Source of the DNA: Stigmatella erecta
Lineage (GTDB): Bacteria; Myxococcota; Myxococcia; Myxococcales; Myxococcaceae
DNA length: 64,000 nucleotides
Direction of reading: 5' to 3'
Assembly: GCF_900111745.1 (NCBI RefSeq)
Contig: NZ_FOIJ01000001.1
Span: 372,001-436,000 of the forward strand
The position numbers and the translations under genes were made by a program. Numbering within the stretch: position 1 is the stretch's first letter; every line of letters starts with the position of its first letter. A model generated the notes under the pieces. The model made no database searches. It had not been told where the DNA came from and saw nothing but the letters and a program-made list of their open reading frames with translations. Of this stretch, positions 1-10,900 are shown piece after piece.

Positions 1-467
1 AGGATCTCATCGCCTACCCGACCCAGGGTAACCCGGGCCGCCCCCCGGACAAGGCACCGGGGCCGAGCGCCCCGAAGCCCACGGCCACGCCCGCCTCGGC
101 GGTGGCGGCCAAGAAGCCCGGGCCCCCCCGCCAGGGCAGCGTGTCCAGCGAGCCGGACGGGCTCGACATGGGCATCTCCTTTGATCAGGGGGCCATCAAC
201 AAGGTGGTCGCCACCAACCAGCGCACGCTCTTCCGGTGCTTCAAGGAGGAGGCCGAGCGCCGCCCCGGCTTCGCGGCCAAGGTCCCGATCGAGTTCGTCA
301 TCGGCAACGACGGCCGGGTGAACAAGCTCTGGGTGGACCACCCCCAGCTCAAGGATGGCGCACTGCACAAATGCCTCCTGGGCGAGCTGCAGCGCTGGCC
401 CTTCAGGCCGTACAAGGGCTCGCTGGCCTCCGTGGGCCTGTCGTTCACGGTCGGCAAGAAGGGGTAG
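1..467 (+). CDS. AgmX/PglI C-terminal domain protein (5' truncated by window edge)
   Basis: The reading frame is open from base 3 and ends at 467, so only the C-terminal ~154 residues are seen. The first ~60 residues are Pro/Ala/Lys-rich linker. The last ~90 residues carry the TonB-C-like fold typical of the AgmX/PglI C-terminal family: a helix with a Cys (RTLFRCF), then KVPIEFVIGNDGRV, then a second Cys (LHKCLLGEL) and a WPF motif before the final strand. In myxobacteria such domains end envelope or gliding-related proteins whose N-terminus often carries a zinc-ribbon or FHA module; that part is outside the window. Family assignment is from recognised motif spacing; the specific role is unknown. 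Confidence 0.75.
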   Translation, partial: DLIAYPTQGNPGRPPDKAPGPSAPKPTATPASAVAAKKPGPPRQGSVSSEPDGLDMGISFDQGAINKVVATNQRTLFRCFKEEAERRPGFAAKVPIEFVIGNDGRVNKLWVDHPQLKDGALHKCLLGELQRWPFRPYKGSLASVGLSFTVGKKG

Positions 468-512
468 GGCCGGTTTTTTGCCCGGTCCGGGAGCCTGAGC
501 GATACGTGCTAC

Positions 513-1145
513 ATGCTCTCCGTCGCCGAATCCGACATTCAGAAGAAGGCGCAGTCCGTCCCCCCGGGTACTTTCCGACACACCGTGCTCTTGGCGGCCA
601 AGCGGTTCAAGTCCACCTGGGCCGAGCTGGGCAAGCTGCTCGTCCAGGTCCGGGACGAGGCGCAGTTCGAGCAGTGGGGCTACCCCTCCTTCGAGGCGTA
701 CTGCCTCAAGGAACTGCACATCAAGAAGCAGACGGCCCTGAAGCTGACGCGCTCGTTCAGCTTCCTGGCCAAGCACGAGCCCCCCGAGGAGCTGGAGGCC
801 CAGGAGTTCCCCCAGAAGGCCCCTCCCTTCGAGGTGGTGGAAGTGTTGGCGGACGCCGCGGACCGGGGGCAGCTGTCGCCTTCCGAGTACCGTTCACTCC
901 GCGACAGCATCTGGAACGAGGAGAAGCCGGCCAACGAGCTGAAGCGCGAGTTCACCGAGCGCTTCCCGCGCCCCCCTCCCGAGCCGCCGCCCGAGAGCCT
1001 CCAGGTGCGCAAGCTGGCGCAGATGACGCGCAAGCTCGCCAGTGAGCTGTCGGGCTGCCGGCGGGTGCCCTCCGCCATCGCAGAGCGGGCCTCCGCGTTG
1101 GCGGACGACATGGAGGAGCTGTCTGCGGGCGTGACGAACGCCTGA
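513..1145 (+). CDS. conserved hypothetical protein, 210 aa
   Basis: A 210-residue soluble protein with no signal peptide or membrane segment. The N-terminal ~100 residues are mixed helical with a KKQTALKLTRSF stretch that could be helix-turn-helix-like. A proline-rich linker (around residues 150-160, PPPEPPPE) separates it from a C-terminal helical segment with an SGCRRVPSAIAERA stretch. The ATG at 513 has no strong Shine-Dalgarno sequence. The gene starts 45 bases after the preceding gene and is followed by ~200 bases leading to clpX. I do not recognise a defined family; a DNA- or nucleoid-associated role is only a guess from the basic helical character. Confidence 0.7.
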   Translation: MLSVAESDIQKKAQSVPPGTFRHTVLLAAKRFKSTWAELGKLLVQVRDEAQFEQWGYPSFEAYCLKELHIKKQTALKLTRSFSFLAKHEPPEELEAQEFPQKAPPFEVVEVLADAADRGQLSPSEYRSLRDSIWNEEKPANELKREFTERFPRPPPEPPPESLQVRKLAQMTRKLASELSGCRRVPSAIAERASALADDMEELSAGVTNA

Positions 1146-1212
1146 GCGACTGTTATCGAACGCTGAGCCCATCCGGAGTATGTAGGCATGACGGTGGGGG
1201 GCCTCGACGGGC

Positions 1213-1241
1213 TTCCTGCGCGTCGGGCGGGAGCCTATATT
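1213..1241 (+). promoter_or_regulatory. possible sigma-70-type promoter for clpX
   Basis: TTCCTG at 1213-1218 and TATATT at 1236-1241 are separated by exactly 17 bases, in a short AT-rich patch about 100 bases upstream of the clpX start. The -10 is close to consensus and the -35 is weak. This is a sequence match only. Confidence 0.4.
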
Positions 1242-1342
1242 TTGTCGAGACTGGTTGTTCGAGACGTGGGCAGCCTGTCGAGTGGGTGTGGGCGGTGATG
1301 TAGGCTCCGAACTTTCGGGGCCCGGCGAACTCGGAGGCAGCA

Positions 1343-2623
1343 GTGAAGAAGGAGCACCACGTCAATCTGTCCTGTTCGTTCTGCGGCAAGTCGCAGCGCG
1401 AGGTCCGCAAGCTCATCGCGGGCCCGACGGTGTACATCTGCGACGAATGCATCAAGCTGTGTAACGACATCATCGCGGACGAGAACGAGCGCGAGGAGGG
1501 CAAGCCGCAGGTCAGCTTGCCGACGCCCACGGAGATCAAGGCGTTCCTCGACGACTACGTCATCGGCCAGGACCAGGCGAAGAAGGTCCTCTCGGTCGCG
1601 GTCTACAACCACTACAAGCGCATCTACCAGAAGAAGCCGGCTGCGCGGCCGCGTCCCGGGGTCAAGGCCCAGGGCAGCGAGGATGTGGAGCTCCAGAAGA
1701 GCAACATCCTGCTCATCGGCCCCACGGGCAGCGGCAAGACGCTGCTGGCGCAGTCCCTGGCGCGCTTCCTCAACGTCCCGTTCACCATCGCGGATGCCAC
1801 CAGCCTCACCGAGGCCGGCTACGTGGGCGAGGACGTGGAGAACATCATCCAGAACCTGCTCCACAACGCCGACTACGACGTGGAGAAGGCCGCCCGGGGC
1901 ATCGTCTACATCGACGAGATCGACAAGATCGCCCGCAAGGGGGACACGCCGAGCGCCACCCGCGACGTGGGCGGCGAGGGCGTGCAGCAGGCCCTCTTGA
2001 AGATCATCGAGGGCACCCGGGCCAACGTCACCCCCCGCGGGGGCAAGAAGTACAACCAGCAGGAGTACGTCCAGGTCGACACGACGAACGTCCTGTTCAT
2101 CTGCGGCGGCGCCTTCCACGGCATCGACGGCATCATCAAGCGCCGCGTGGGCGAGAAGGGCCTGGGCTTCGGCGCCCGCATCACCCACCGCGAGGAGCGC
2201 AGCGTGGGCGAGCTGCTCGCCATGGCGGAGCCGGAGGACCTGATGAAGTTCGGGATGATCCCCGAGTTCATCGGCCGTCTGCCCATGGTCGCCACGCTCA
2301 ACGATCTCAAGGAAGATGACCTGGTCACCATCCTCACCCAGCCGAAGAACGCGCTGGTGAAGCAGTACCAGAAGCTCTTCGAGATCGAGAAGGTGAAGCT
2401 GACGTTCTCCAAGGAGTCCCTGCGGGCCATCGCCCGCGAGGCGATGCGCCGCAACTCCGGCGCGCGCGGCCTGCGCGCCATCATGGAGGATGCGATGCTC
2501 GAGGTGATGTACGACGTCCCGTTCCGCGAGGGCGTCAAGGAGTGCAAGATCAGCGAGAACGTCATCACCAAGCACGAGCCGCCGCAGATCATCATGGAGA
2601 AGATGGAGAAGAAGACGGCCTGA
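1343..2623 (+). CDS. clpX: ATP-dependent Clp protease ATP-binding subunit ClpX
   Basis: AAA+ unfoldase that recognises tagged substrates, unfolds them with ATP and feeds them to ClpP in the cytoplasm. The 426-residue length matches the family. The N-terminal zinc-binding domain has four cysteines (C11, C14, C33, C36), followed by [12 protein letters not shown], Walker A GPTGSGKT (residues 126-133), Walker B around IVYIDEID (187-194) and the LGF variant of the ClpP-docking IGF loop. GTG at 1343 is chosen because GGAG lies 8 bases upstream and the product starts at the usual place before the zinc finger. No clpP or tig lies in the 1.3 kb upstream. A strong terminator follows. Confidence 0.97.
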   Translation: MKKEHHVNLSCSFCGKSQREVRKLIAGPTVYICDECIKLCNDIIADENEREEGKPQVSLPTPTEIKAFLDDYVIGQDQAKKVLSVAVYNHYKRIYQKKPAARPRPGVKAQGSEDVELQKSNILLIGPTGSGKTLLAQSLARFLNVPFTIADATSLTEAGYVGEDVENIIQNLLHNADYDVEKAARGIVYIDEIDKIARKGDTPSATRDVGGEGVQQALLKIIEGTRANVTPRGGKKYNQQEYVQVDTTNVLFICGGAFHGIDGIIKRRVGEKGLGFGARITHREERSVGELLAMAEPEDLMKFGMIPEFIGRLPMVATLNDLKEDDLVTILTQPKNALVKQYQKLFEIEKVKLTFSKESLRAIAREAMRRNSGARGLRAIMEDAMLEVMYDVPFREGVKECKISENVITKHEPPQIIMEKMEKKTA

Positions 2624-2656
2624 GCGCCGCTTCCCGTCTCCTCCGCTGGTGCCACG

Positions 2657-2693
2657 GACCCCGCTCTCCCTCAGGAGCGGGGTCTTCGTGTTT
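2657..2693 (+). terminator. rho-independent terminator after clpX
   Basis: Perfect 10-base stem: GACCCCGCTC (2657-2666) and GAGCGGGGTC (2675-2684) around an 8-base loop, followed by TTCGTGTTT. It lies between the convergent clpX and hsp70-like genes and may act in both directions. Confidence 0.8.
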
Positions 2694-2699
2694 GGGGGC

Positions 2700-4223
2700 T
2701 CAGGTCTGGCTGACGCGGACGGTGGTCCGCATCTCGCGGCCGGTGGCCGGATCCCTCGCGCGCATGGTGAGGATGCCCTCCACGTTCACGTCGAAGGTGA
2801 TCTCCACCTGGACGCGGCCCGCCTTGTCGGCGCGGATGCCCGAGAAGGTGAACTCCCCGAGCATGTCGTTCTGGGCCACCATCTCGTGGTCGCCCTGGAA
2901 GATGCGCATGGCCAGCTCCGTCTGGTTGTCCATGCTCGTGGTGGCCAGGAGCTGCTTGGCGTTGGGGATGGCCGCGTTGCGCGGGAACACCGTGTGGAAC
3001 GCGCCGCCCGCCTTCTCCAGGCCGATGGCCATGGGAATCACGTCCAGCAGCTGGATGCGCAGGTTGCTGTTGTCCTCCAGCGAGTTCGCGTAGAGCGCCG
3101 CCCCGATGGCCACCGCCTCGTCCGGGTGCACGCCCTTGCTGGGCGGCTTGCCGAAGAACTTCGTCAGCCGGTCCTGGACGATGGGCATGCGCGTCTGGCC
3201 GCCCACCAGCATCACCTGGTCGATGTCCTTGGTGGACAGGCCCGAGTCCACCAGCACGCGGGCGACGATCTGGAGCGACCGGTCGATGTGCTGGTTGGTG
3301 AGCTGCTCCAGCATCCGGCGCGTGAACTTCATCTCGATGTTCAGGGGCTGGCCCTGCGAGGTCATCGTGATGAAGGGGATGTTGAAGGGCACCTCCTCGC
3401 GCGCCGACAGGTCGATCTTCGTGCGCTCGGCCAGGTCCTTGATGCGCTGCATGGCCACCGGGTCCGTGGCCAGGTCGATGCCCGTCTTCGACGCGAAGTC
3501 CTTCAGGACGTGGTGGATGATGGCGTTGTCGAAGTCGATGCCGCCCAGGAAGATGTCGCCCCCGGTGGCCTTCACCTCGAAGACGCGGTCGCGGATCTCG
3601 ATGATCGACACGTCGAAGGTGCCGCCGCCCAAATCATAGACGACGACCTTCTCCTTGAGCCCCTTGCCCACGCCATAGGCGAGCGCCGCGGCGGTGGGCT
3701 CGTTGATGATGCGCACCACCTCCAGGTCGATGAGCTTGCCGGCGTCCTTCACCGACTGGCGCTGGCGGTCGTTGAAGTACGCGGGCACCGTCACCACCGC
3801 GCGCTTCACGGGGACCTTCAGGTGGTTGGCGGCCACGTCGCGGATCTTGTTGAGGATCTTCGCGCTGACCTCCTGGAGGGAGAACTCCTTCTTGCCCACG
3901 TCCAGGACGACGTCGTTCTTCTTGCCGGGGCGCATCGAGTACGCGACGACCTTCTTCATCGTCTCGACGATGTCGCTCTTGTACCCCCGGCCCACCAGGC
4001 GCTTGGCGCCGTAGATGGTGTTGCGCGGGTTGAGCTGCCACTGGCGCTTGGCCTCGAAGCCGATCAGCTCGTTGCCCTTGTCATCGATGGCGAAGATGGA
4101 GGGGATGGTGTAGTCGCCGCCCTTGTAGGGGATGAGCTTCACGTTCCCGCTCTCGTCGACATACGCCGCACACGAGTTCGTCGTGCCGAGGTCGATGCCG
4201 ATGATGGGCTCCTTCGTTTGCAT
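2700..4223 (-). CDS. Hsp70 (DnaK-family) chaperone lacking the C-terminal lid
   Basis: Hsp70-type ATPase. The nucleotide-binding domain is complete: IIGIDLGTTNS at the N-terminus, VVTVPAYFNDRQRQ, INEPTAAALAYG, YDLGGGTFDVSI and the VGGQTRMP adenosine loop. The substrate-binding beta-sandwich follows, but the protein stops at residue 507 (VRVSQT), where DnaK would begin its ~100-residue helical lid. The interdomain linker is atypical (LRIQLLDVIPM instead of the leucine-rich DVLLLDVTPL). It is therefore probably a specialised Hsp70, not the housekeeping DnaK, and no dnaJ or grpE is adjacent. Myxobacteria have many Hsp70 paralogues, some of them needed for motility and development (SglK, StkA); I cannot tell from sequence alone whether this is one of them. 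It is divergent from the prkA-like gene. Confidence 0.93.
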   Translation of the reverse strand: MQTKEPIIGIDLGTTNSCAAYVDESGNVKLIPYKGGDYTIPSIFAIDDKGNELIGFEAKRQWQLNPRNTIYGAKRLVGRGYKSDIVETMKKVVAYSMRPGKKNDVVLDVGKKEFSLQEVSAKILNKIRDVAANHLKVPVKRAVVTVPAYFNDRQRQSVKDAGKLIDLEVVRIINEPTAAALAYGVGKGLKEKVVVYDLGGGTFDVSIIEIRDRVFEVKATGGDIFLGGIDFDNAIIHHVLKDFASKTGIDLATDPVAMQRIKDLAERTKIDLSAREEVPFNIPFITMTSQGQPLNIEMKFTRRMLEQLTNQHIDRSLQIVARVLVDSGLSTKDIDQVMLVGGQTRMPIVQDRLTKFFGKPPSKGVHPDEAVAIGAALYANSLEDNSNLRIQLLDVIPMAIGLEKAGGAFHTVFPRNAAIPNAKQLLATTSMDNQTELAMRIFQGDHEMVAQNDMLGEFTFSGIRADKAGRVQVEITFDVNVEGILTMRARDPATGREMRTTVRVSQT

Positions 4224-4383
4224 CGTGCGTGAACTCCAAGGGTGAGCCGGGAACGGCCGCGGACGCTATTCATAGCCGACCGCGAGCAGGAGGAGGAAGG
4301 GGAACCGGGGGGCTTGCGGACACCGGCCCACACCCGGCAGGCCCCCGGAGGGCCCCTTCTCCACGGCCGGAGGGGAGGCGGGC

Positions 4384-4395
4384 GGAGCGCGCTCC
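4384..4395. promoter_or_regulatory. 12-base palindrome in the divergent hsp70/prkA spacer
   Basis: GGAGCGCGCTCC is a perfect 12-base palindrome within the 265-base spacer (4224-4488) between the divergent Hsp70-like and PrkA-like genes. It could be an operator, but GC-only palindromes arise easily in such a GC-rich genome. No clear -35/-10 pair was seen in this spacer. Confidence 0.2.
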
Positions 4396-4488
4396 CCCCA
4401 ACAGATGGCCTCCCGGGCGCTGGACTTCCCCTGGCCCGGGAGGAAAGGTGCTTTCCTGCAGCTCCCATCACCCCAGAGGAGAACCGAC

Positions 4489-6741
4489 GTGGAAGCCAAG
4501 CGCTACCTGCAGGACATCGGGGCCCACGTGTCCGCCGACTTCGTCAAGAACAGGTCCATCCTGTCCTTCGAGGAGTACGTCTCGCTCTTCTTCAACGATC
4601 CACGGTCCCAGGCGCGCAACGCGGCCCAGTACCTGCGCGACGTGATGGACCACTATGGCTCCGAGCAGGTGCCGCACCCCACGGGCACCATCCGGCGCTT
4701 CAAGGTCTTCGACATTCCGGGAATGGACCGGGACGGACGGGTGGCGGGCCAGGAAGAGGTGCAGAACGCCATCTACCGGCTGCTGGGCAACTTCGTGCGC
4801 ACCGGCCGCATCAACAAGCTCATCCTCCTGCACGGCCCCAACGGCAGCGCGAAGTCCACCCTGGTCAACGCGCTCAAGGCGGGCATGGAGGACTACTCGA
4901 ACCAGCCCTTCGGCGCGCTGTACCGGCTGGCGTGGGTGTTCCCCTCCGAGAAGCTCATCAAGGGCTCCATCGGCTTTGGCGAGCGGGCGCCCACCCCGGA
5001 CACGGACGTGGCCACGACGTTCGCGCACCTGGAGGCGGAGTCCATCGACGTGCGGATGCCGTGCGAGCTGAGGGATCATCCCCTGTTCGTCGTCCCGCCC
5101 GCCGAGCGCCGCAAGATGCTGGAGGCGGCGCTGAAGAAGAAGGGGCTGGGCACCGGGGACGGGGCCTCGGGGGACTTCATCCTCTCCAACTACATCCGCG
5201 ACGGGGAGATGTGCCACAAGTGCCGGCGCATCTTCACCGCGCTGCTCAACGCGTACGCGGGCGACTACCTCAAGGTGCTGCGCCACGTGCAGGTGGAGCG
5301 CTTCTACGTCTCGCGCCGCTACCAGGAGGGCACGGTCACGGTGGAGCCGCAGATGAGCGTGGATGCCATCGTCCAGCAGATCACCGCCGACCGCACCCAG
5401 CTCAACCTGCCCCCGGCGCTGCACGGCGTGGTGCTCTTCGAGCCGCACGGCCCGCTGGTGCACGCCAACCGGGGCCTCATCGAGTACTCGGACCTGCTCA
5501 AGCGCCCGCTGGAGGCCTTCAAGTACCTGCTGGGCTTCAGCGAGACGTCCCAGGTGCCGCTGGAGCCGTTCGTGCTCCAGCTCGACGAGGTGCTGATCGC
5601 CTCCGCCAACGAGAAGCACCTGGGCGCCTTCAAGGAGCTGCCGGACTTCGCCTCCTTCAAGGGGCGCATCGAGCTGGTGCGCGTGCCCTACCTGCGCCAC
5701 TACAAGCAGGAGCAGGAGATCTACGACGCGCAGATCACCTCCACGTCCGTGGGCAAGCACGTGGCGCCGCACGCCACCGAGGTGGCCGCCATGTGGGCGG
5801 TGCTCACCCGGCTCAAGAAGCCCATCCCCGAGCGCTACGCGGCCGACGTGAAGGAGCTGGTCGACCAGATTACCCCGCTGGAGAAGATGCACCTCTACAC
5901 GGAGGGCAGGGCGCCCCAGCGGCTGACCTCGGCCAACAACAAGGAGCTGAAGCGGCTGCGCACGGAGCTCTACGAGGAGTCGGACACCTATCCGAACTAC
6001 GAGGGCCGCTCGGGCGCCAGCGCGCGGGAGATCAAGACGGCGCTGTTCAACGCCGCGCAGAGCCCGGACTACAAGTGCCTCAACGCCCTGGCGGTGCTCG
6101 AGGAGCTCGACGCCATCTGCCGGGACAAGAGCGTGTACGAGTTCCTCCAGCAGGAGGTGGTGGACCGCTACCACGATCACGCGGAGTTCGTGCGGGCCGT
6201 GGAGGGCGAGTACCTCGACCGGGTGGACTCGGAGGTGCGGGACTCCATGGGCCTGGTCTCCGAGGACCAGTACCGGGACCTGGTGGAGCGCTACCTGCAG
6301 AACGTGAGCCACTGGGTGCGGAACGAGAAGATGCGCAACCGCGTCACCGGGGAGATGGAGCGGCCGGACGAGGGCCGGATGGCGGAGATGGAGGGCATCA
6401 TCATGCCCAAGGGCGAGGATCCGGGAGAGTTCCGCCGGGGCCTCATCTCCAGCATCGGCGCGCACCGGCTGGACAACCCGGACGCGCAGATGGACTACCC
6501 GCGCATCTTCCCGGACATGTTCAAGCGCCTGAGGGACCACTACTTCGAGGAGCGCAAGCGGGTGCTGCGCAAGAACAAGGAGAACATCCTCAAGTACCTG
6601 TCCGAGGAGCGCGGCGCGCTCACCCCCCGGGAGCAGACCCAGGTGGAAGGCACGCTCAAGACCATGGCGGACCGGTTCGGCTACTGCGAGCACTGCGCCA
6701 AGGACGCCATCCTGTTCCTGATGAAGCAGCGCTACGGCTGA
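4489..6741 (+). CDS. prkA: PrkA/YeaG-type AAA+ serine protein kinase
   Basis: Large cytoplasmic protein (750 aa) with the PrkA architecture: an N-terminal AAA+ ATPase with Walker A GPNGSAKST (~residues 125-133), a long central region, and a C-terminal PrkA domain rich in basic and acidic helices. PrkA proteins are stress and starvation kinases; in Bacillus PrkA affects sporulation. A CHKC pair in the middle and a CEHC pair near the end could bind a metal and are not typical of E. coli YeaG. GTG at 4489 is preferred because AGAGGAG lies 8 bases before it and homology-like sequence begins here; an upstream ATG at 4405 would add 28 low-quality residues. No yeaH/ycgB partner genes flank it. Confidence 0.88.
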   Translation: MEAKRYLQDIGAHVSADFVKNRSILSFEEYVSLFFNDPRSQARNAAQYLRDVMDHYGSEQVPHPTGTIRRFKVFDIPGMDRDGRVAGQEEVQNAIYRLLGNFVRTGRINKLILLHGPNGSAKSTLVNALKAGMEDYSNQPFGALYRLAWVFPSEKLIKGSIGFGERAPTPDTDVATTFAHLEAESIDVRMPCELRDHPLFVVPPAERRKMLEAALKKKGLGTGDGASGDFILSNYIRDGEMCHKCRRIFTALLNAYAGDYLKVLRHVQVERFYVSRRYQEGTVTVEPQMSVDAIVQQITADRTQLNLPPALHGVVLFEPHGPLVHANRGLIEYSDLLKRPLEAFKYLLGFSETSQVPLEPFVLQLDEVLIASANEKHLGAFKELPDFASFKGRIELVRVPYLRHYKQEQEIYDAQITSTSVGKHVAPHATEVAAMWAVLTRLKKPIPERYAADVKELVDQITPLEKMHLYTEGRAPQRLTSANNKELKRLRTELYEESDTYPNYEGRSGASAREIKTALFNAAQSPDYKCLNALAVLEELDAICRDKSVYEFLQQEVVDRYHDHAEFVRAVEGEYLDRVDSEVRDSMGLVSEDQYRDLVERYLQNVSHWVRNEKMRNRVTGEMERPDEGRMAEMEGIIMPKGEDPGEFRRGLISSIGAHRLDNPDAQMDYPRIFPDMFKRLRDHYFEERKRVLRKNKENILKYLSEERGALTPREQTQVEGTLKTMADRFGYCEHCAKDAILFLMKQRYG

Positions 6742-6858
6742 GGCGGGCGGGCGGGCGGGGAAGGGGTGCCTGGCCGGCTGCTTTCGTGGGCGGGACGGGC
6801 ACAGGAAGATAGGGGCTACAAACACGTTGTGGTCTCCTCCTTCCTTCCAGGAGTGTTG

Positions 6859-7749
6859 ATGAACCGGCTTCTCCTCGGGGCTCCCGCCCTATTCACCCTC
6901 TTGTCCTGCGCCAGCGCGGGCCCCTCGCAGCCCCCGGCCGCGGCCCAGGTGCGCGCCGCGACGCCCGCGCCGGAGCTTCAGCGGGTGGTGGCGCTCGCCG
7001 GGGAGCGGGCGCCGGAGGCGAGGCCCACGCGCAAGCAGGTGGTGCGGCAGATCCTCCCGCACAATGTCCGGCTGGTGGTGAGCGAGGGCGGGAAGACCCG
7101 GCGCAGCGCCTCGGGCGTGGTGATCGGCACCGAGCAGACGGAGCAGGGCGGCGTCAGCTACGTCATCACCAACGCGCACGCGGTGGACATGAGCGGGCTG
7201 AAGGCGCCGAACATGGTCATCCACCTGGAGAACCGGGCGGACGTCACCGAGTTCCCGGTGGAGGTGGTGGCCACGGGCAAGGTGCCGGAGATGGACCTGG
7301 CGCTCCTGCGCGTGCCGGGGGTGGAGCTGTCCTCGGCGAAGCTGGCGGAGGACGCGGAGCTGGAGCTGGGCGAGGACGTGGTGGTGGCCGCGTGCCCGTA
7401 CGGCAAGTCCCTGTCCCTGTCCGGCGGCATGCTCTCGCAGGTGGAGTGGGATCCCGAGAGCCGCCAGCCGCGGATGGTGAAGACCGACGCGCCCATCGGC
7501 TACGGGGCCTCCGGGGGCGGCATCTTCAGCCTGGAGACGGGCAAGCTGCTGGCCATCGTCGAGGGCTACCGGACGGCGAAGGTGGGCTTCGCGGTGGCGG
7601 ACAAGGACTACAGCTTCGATGTGCCGATGCCGGGCGAGACGTTCGCCGCGCCAACCTCGAAGGTGCGCGGCTTCCTGGAGGCCAAGGGCTTTGGCCGCCT
7701 GCTGTCGCGGCCCGCCGAGGGGCTCTCCGGACAGACCGCGCAGCGCTAG
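6859..7749 (+). CDS. trypsin-like serine protease, lipoprotein
   Basis: Predicted lipoprotein: a short signal sequence ending in lipobox LLSC. The protease domain carries the full chymotrypsin-fold triad, with His107 in TNAHAVD, Asp146 in MDLALLRV and Ser218 in GASGGG. There is no PDZ domain, so it is not a canonical DegP/HtrA; it resembles the short trypsin-like peptidases found in myxobacterial envelopes. ATG at 6859 is chosen because AGGAG precedes it and a signal peptide begins exactly there. It is followed at a short distance by the dCMP-deaminase-like gene, but the link between the two is not obvious. Confidence 0.85.
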   Translation: MNRLLLGAPALFTLLSCASAGPSQPPAAAQVRAATPAPELQRVVALAGERAPEARPTRKQVVRQILPHNVRLVVSEGGKTRRSASGVVIGTEQTEQGGVSYVITNAHAVDMSGLKAPNMVIHLENRADVTEFPVEVVATGKVPEMDLALLRVPGVELSSAKLAEDAELELGEDVVVAACPYGKSLSLSGGMLSQVEWDPESRQPRMVKTDAPIGYGASGGGIFSLETGKLLAIVEGYRTAKVGFAVADKDYSFDVPMPGETFAAPTSKVRGFLEAKGFGRLLSRPAEGLSGQTAQR

Positions 7750-7820
7750 GCGGCCGTCCGCTGGCGGACAGGGCCCGGCCAGGAAGTGGACGGGCGAGTG
7801 CGCCGGGCTACACCCGGGCC

Positions 7821-8270
<450 letters not shown>

Positions 8271-8453
8271 GACTTACCGTGTGTGTCGGCCCGTGAACAC
8301 TCCCGGGCTCAGGCAATCTATCGTTTTGACAGGGGAATTTGCGGGTTCCGGCAAGAATTACCGGCCTGGGGTTGCCGATTGAATCGGCGGACCCTAAATC
8401 CTCGGGCCTGTAGGCGGGGCGGCGAGTGGGCTGCAATTTCTCAGGAGTTACCG

Positions 8454-9131
8454 TTGGTTACCTCCACGGCTGTTACCAGTGTACCCCCAGTCCAGGAAGG
8501 GTCGGATCAGGTGGTTGGAGCCGCGCGTTACAGCGTGGTGCCCACCCTGATGGACAGCCTCCTGCACGACGTGCGCAATCCGCTCAACGCCCTGTCCATC
8601 AACCTGGAGGTTCTCTCCGAGAAGCTCAAGGGGGAGACGGGCCAGGTGCCTCCGTCCCAGGAGAAGAACATCAAGGCCATGCGCGATCAGATCCAGCGCG
8701 TGGACGGCATCCTCCGCCAGTTCTCCGACTTCATCGTCTTCCGGGGCGGGGCGGCCGGCGAAGTCCCACTGTCCGAGACGGCCAAGCGCTCCCTGGACGT
8801 GCTGGCCCATGAGAGCCGCCGGCGCCGCATCAAGGTCCAGACGGCCATCGAGCCCGACCTGCGCGTGGTGCTGCCGGATGCCGGGGAGCTGAGCTTCTTT
8901 CTGATCCAGACGCTGCTACGGGCCTTCAGCCGCTCCGAGGCGGGCGGCGAGGTGAGCGTCACCATCCGCGCCGAGGAGGGGCAGGCCCTCCTGGAGGTGA
9001 CGGACACGGCGGGCAACGCGCCCGAGCAGTCCCTCGACACCGTGGCGGCCCTGGAGCTGCGCTGTGCCCAGCTGGGCATCGGTTTCCAGATCCGGGCAGG
9101 TGTCTGCTGCCTGGCATTCAAGCGCGCCTGA
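8454..9131 (+). CDS. histidine kinase-like protein with degenerate ATPase domain
   Basis: A 225-residue protein. A HisKA dimerisation/phosphotransfer helix pair has an intact H box (LLHDVRNPLNAL, His38) and is followed by a region positioned like a HATPase_c domain. That region lacks a recognisable N box, and its G1-like motif is only DTAGNAP, so ATP binding is doubtful. No sensor domain or membrane segment is present. TTG at 8454 is chosen because CAGGAG precedes it by 6 bases; ATG-initiated extensions upstream read through unlikely sequence. It ends 71 bases before an NtrC-family response regulator, so it probably acts as its phosphotransfer or phosphatase partner. Confidence 0.8.
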   Translation: MVTSTAVTSVPPVQEGSDQVVGAARYSVVPTLMDSLLHDVRNPLNALSINLEVLSEKLKGETGQVPPSQEKNIKAMRDQIQRVDGILRQFSDFIVFRGGAAGEVPLSETAKRSLDVLAHESRRRRIKVQTAIEPDLRVVLPDAGELSFFLIQTLLRAFSRSEAGGEVSVTIRAEEGQALLEVTDTAGNAPEQSLDTVAALELRCAQLGIGFQIRAGVCCLAFKRA

Positions 9132-9202
9132 GCGGATGTGCGGGGCGCATTCAGACGTTCTCTCTTTTTCCGAGATGTACAGAGCAGTCGGGAGGTTTTC
9201 AC

Positions 9203-10639
<1,437 letters not shown>

Positions 10640-10681
10640 CCCTCCGGGTTGGAATTTGGGCCCGGATTCCGGGACCTTGGG

Positions 10682-10700
10682 GCCCTCCACCGGAGGGCTT
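10682..10700 (+). terminator. possible terminator after the response regulator
   Basis: Stem GCCCTCC (10682-10688) and GGAGGGC (10692-10698) with a 3-base loop and only two T residues after it. A plausible but weak intrinsic terminator 40 bases past the stop codon. Confidence 0.35.
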
Positions 10701-10738
10701 CCAGGGGGGCACCCGACCGGCAAACCCCGCGTCACTTC

Positions 10739-10801
10739 TTGACTTTTACCCTCTGGACAGACGATCCTTAGGGTCTCCCATATACGGAGTTCCCGTACGG
10801 G
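10739..10801 (+). promoter_or_regulatory. candidate promoter/operator upstream of the ArsA-like gene
   Basis: TTGACT at 10739-10744 matches a -35 element, but no good -10 is seen 16-19 bases later. A perfect 10-base palindrome CCCGTACGGG lies at 10792-10801, 100 bases before the start codon, and could be an operator. Both are weak sequence hints. Confidence 0.3.
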
Positions 10802-10900
10802 TCAGCACCTGACCGGGGACTTCTCCGCCTTCTTCGCGGCTGTCTACGAATAAACGATCTGGGGACCGGCGAGGGGGCGTTTAGGAAGGCCACGACGCAC

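Noticed and set aside
236-1045. Plus-strand frame overlapping the first two genes
   Set aside because: Arg/Pro/Gly-rich shadow; the adjacent frames encode recognised or better-structured proteins.
4468-6825. Long minus-strand open frame opposite the PrkA-like gene
   Set aside because: Low-complexity His/Leu/Val-rich translation with no motif, fully covered by the clear PrkA frame.
8330-8390. Sigma-54 promoter before the histidine kinase
   Set aside because: The GG...GC spacing in the ttgccgatt region does not fit the -24/-12 rule.
10739-10768. Full -35/-10 promoter for the ArsA-like gene
   Set aside because: TTGACT is convincing but no -10-like hexamer is found at 16-19 base spacing; reported only as a weak candidate.
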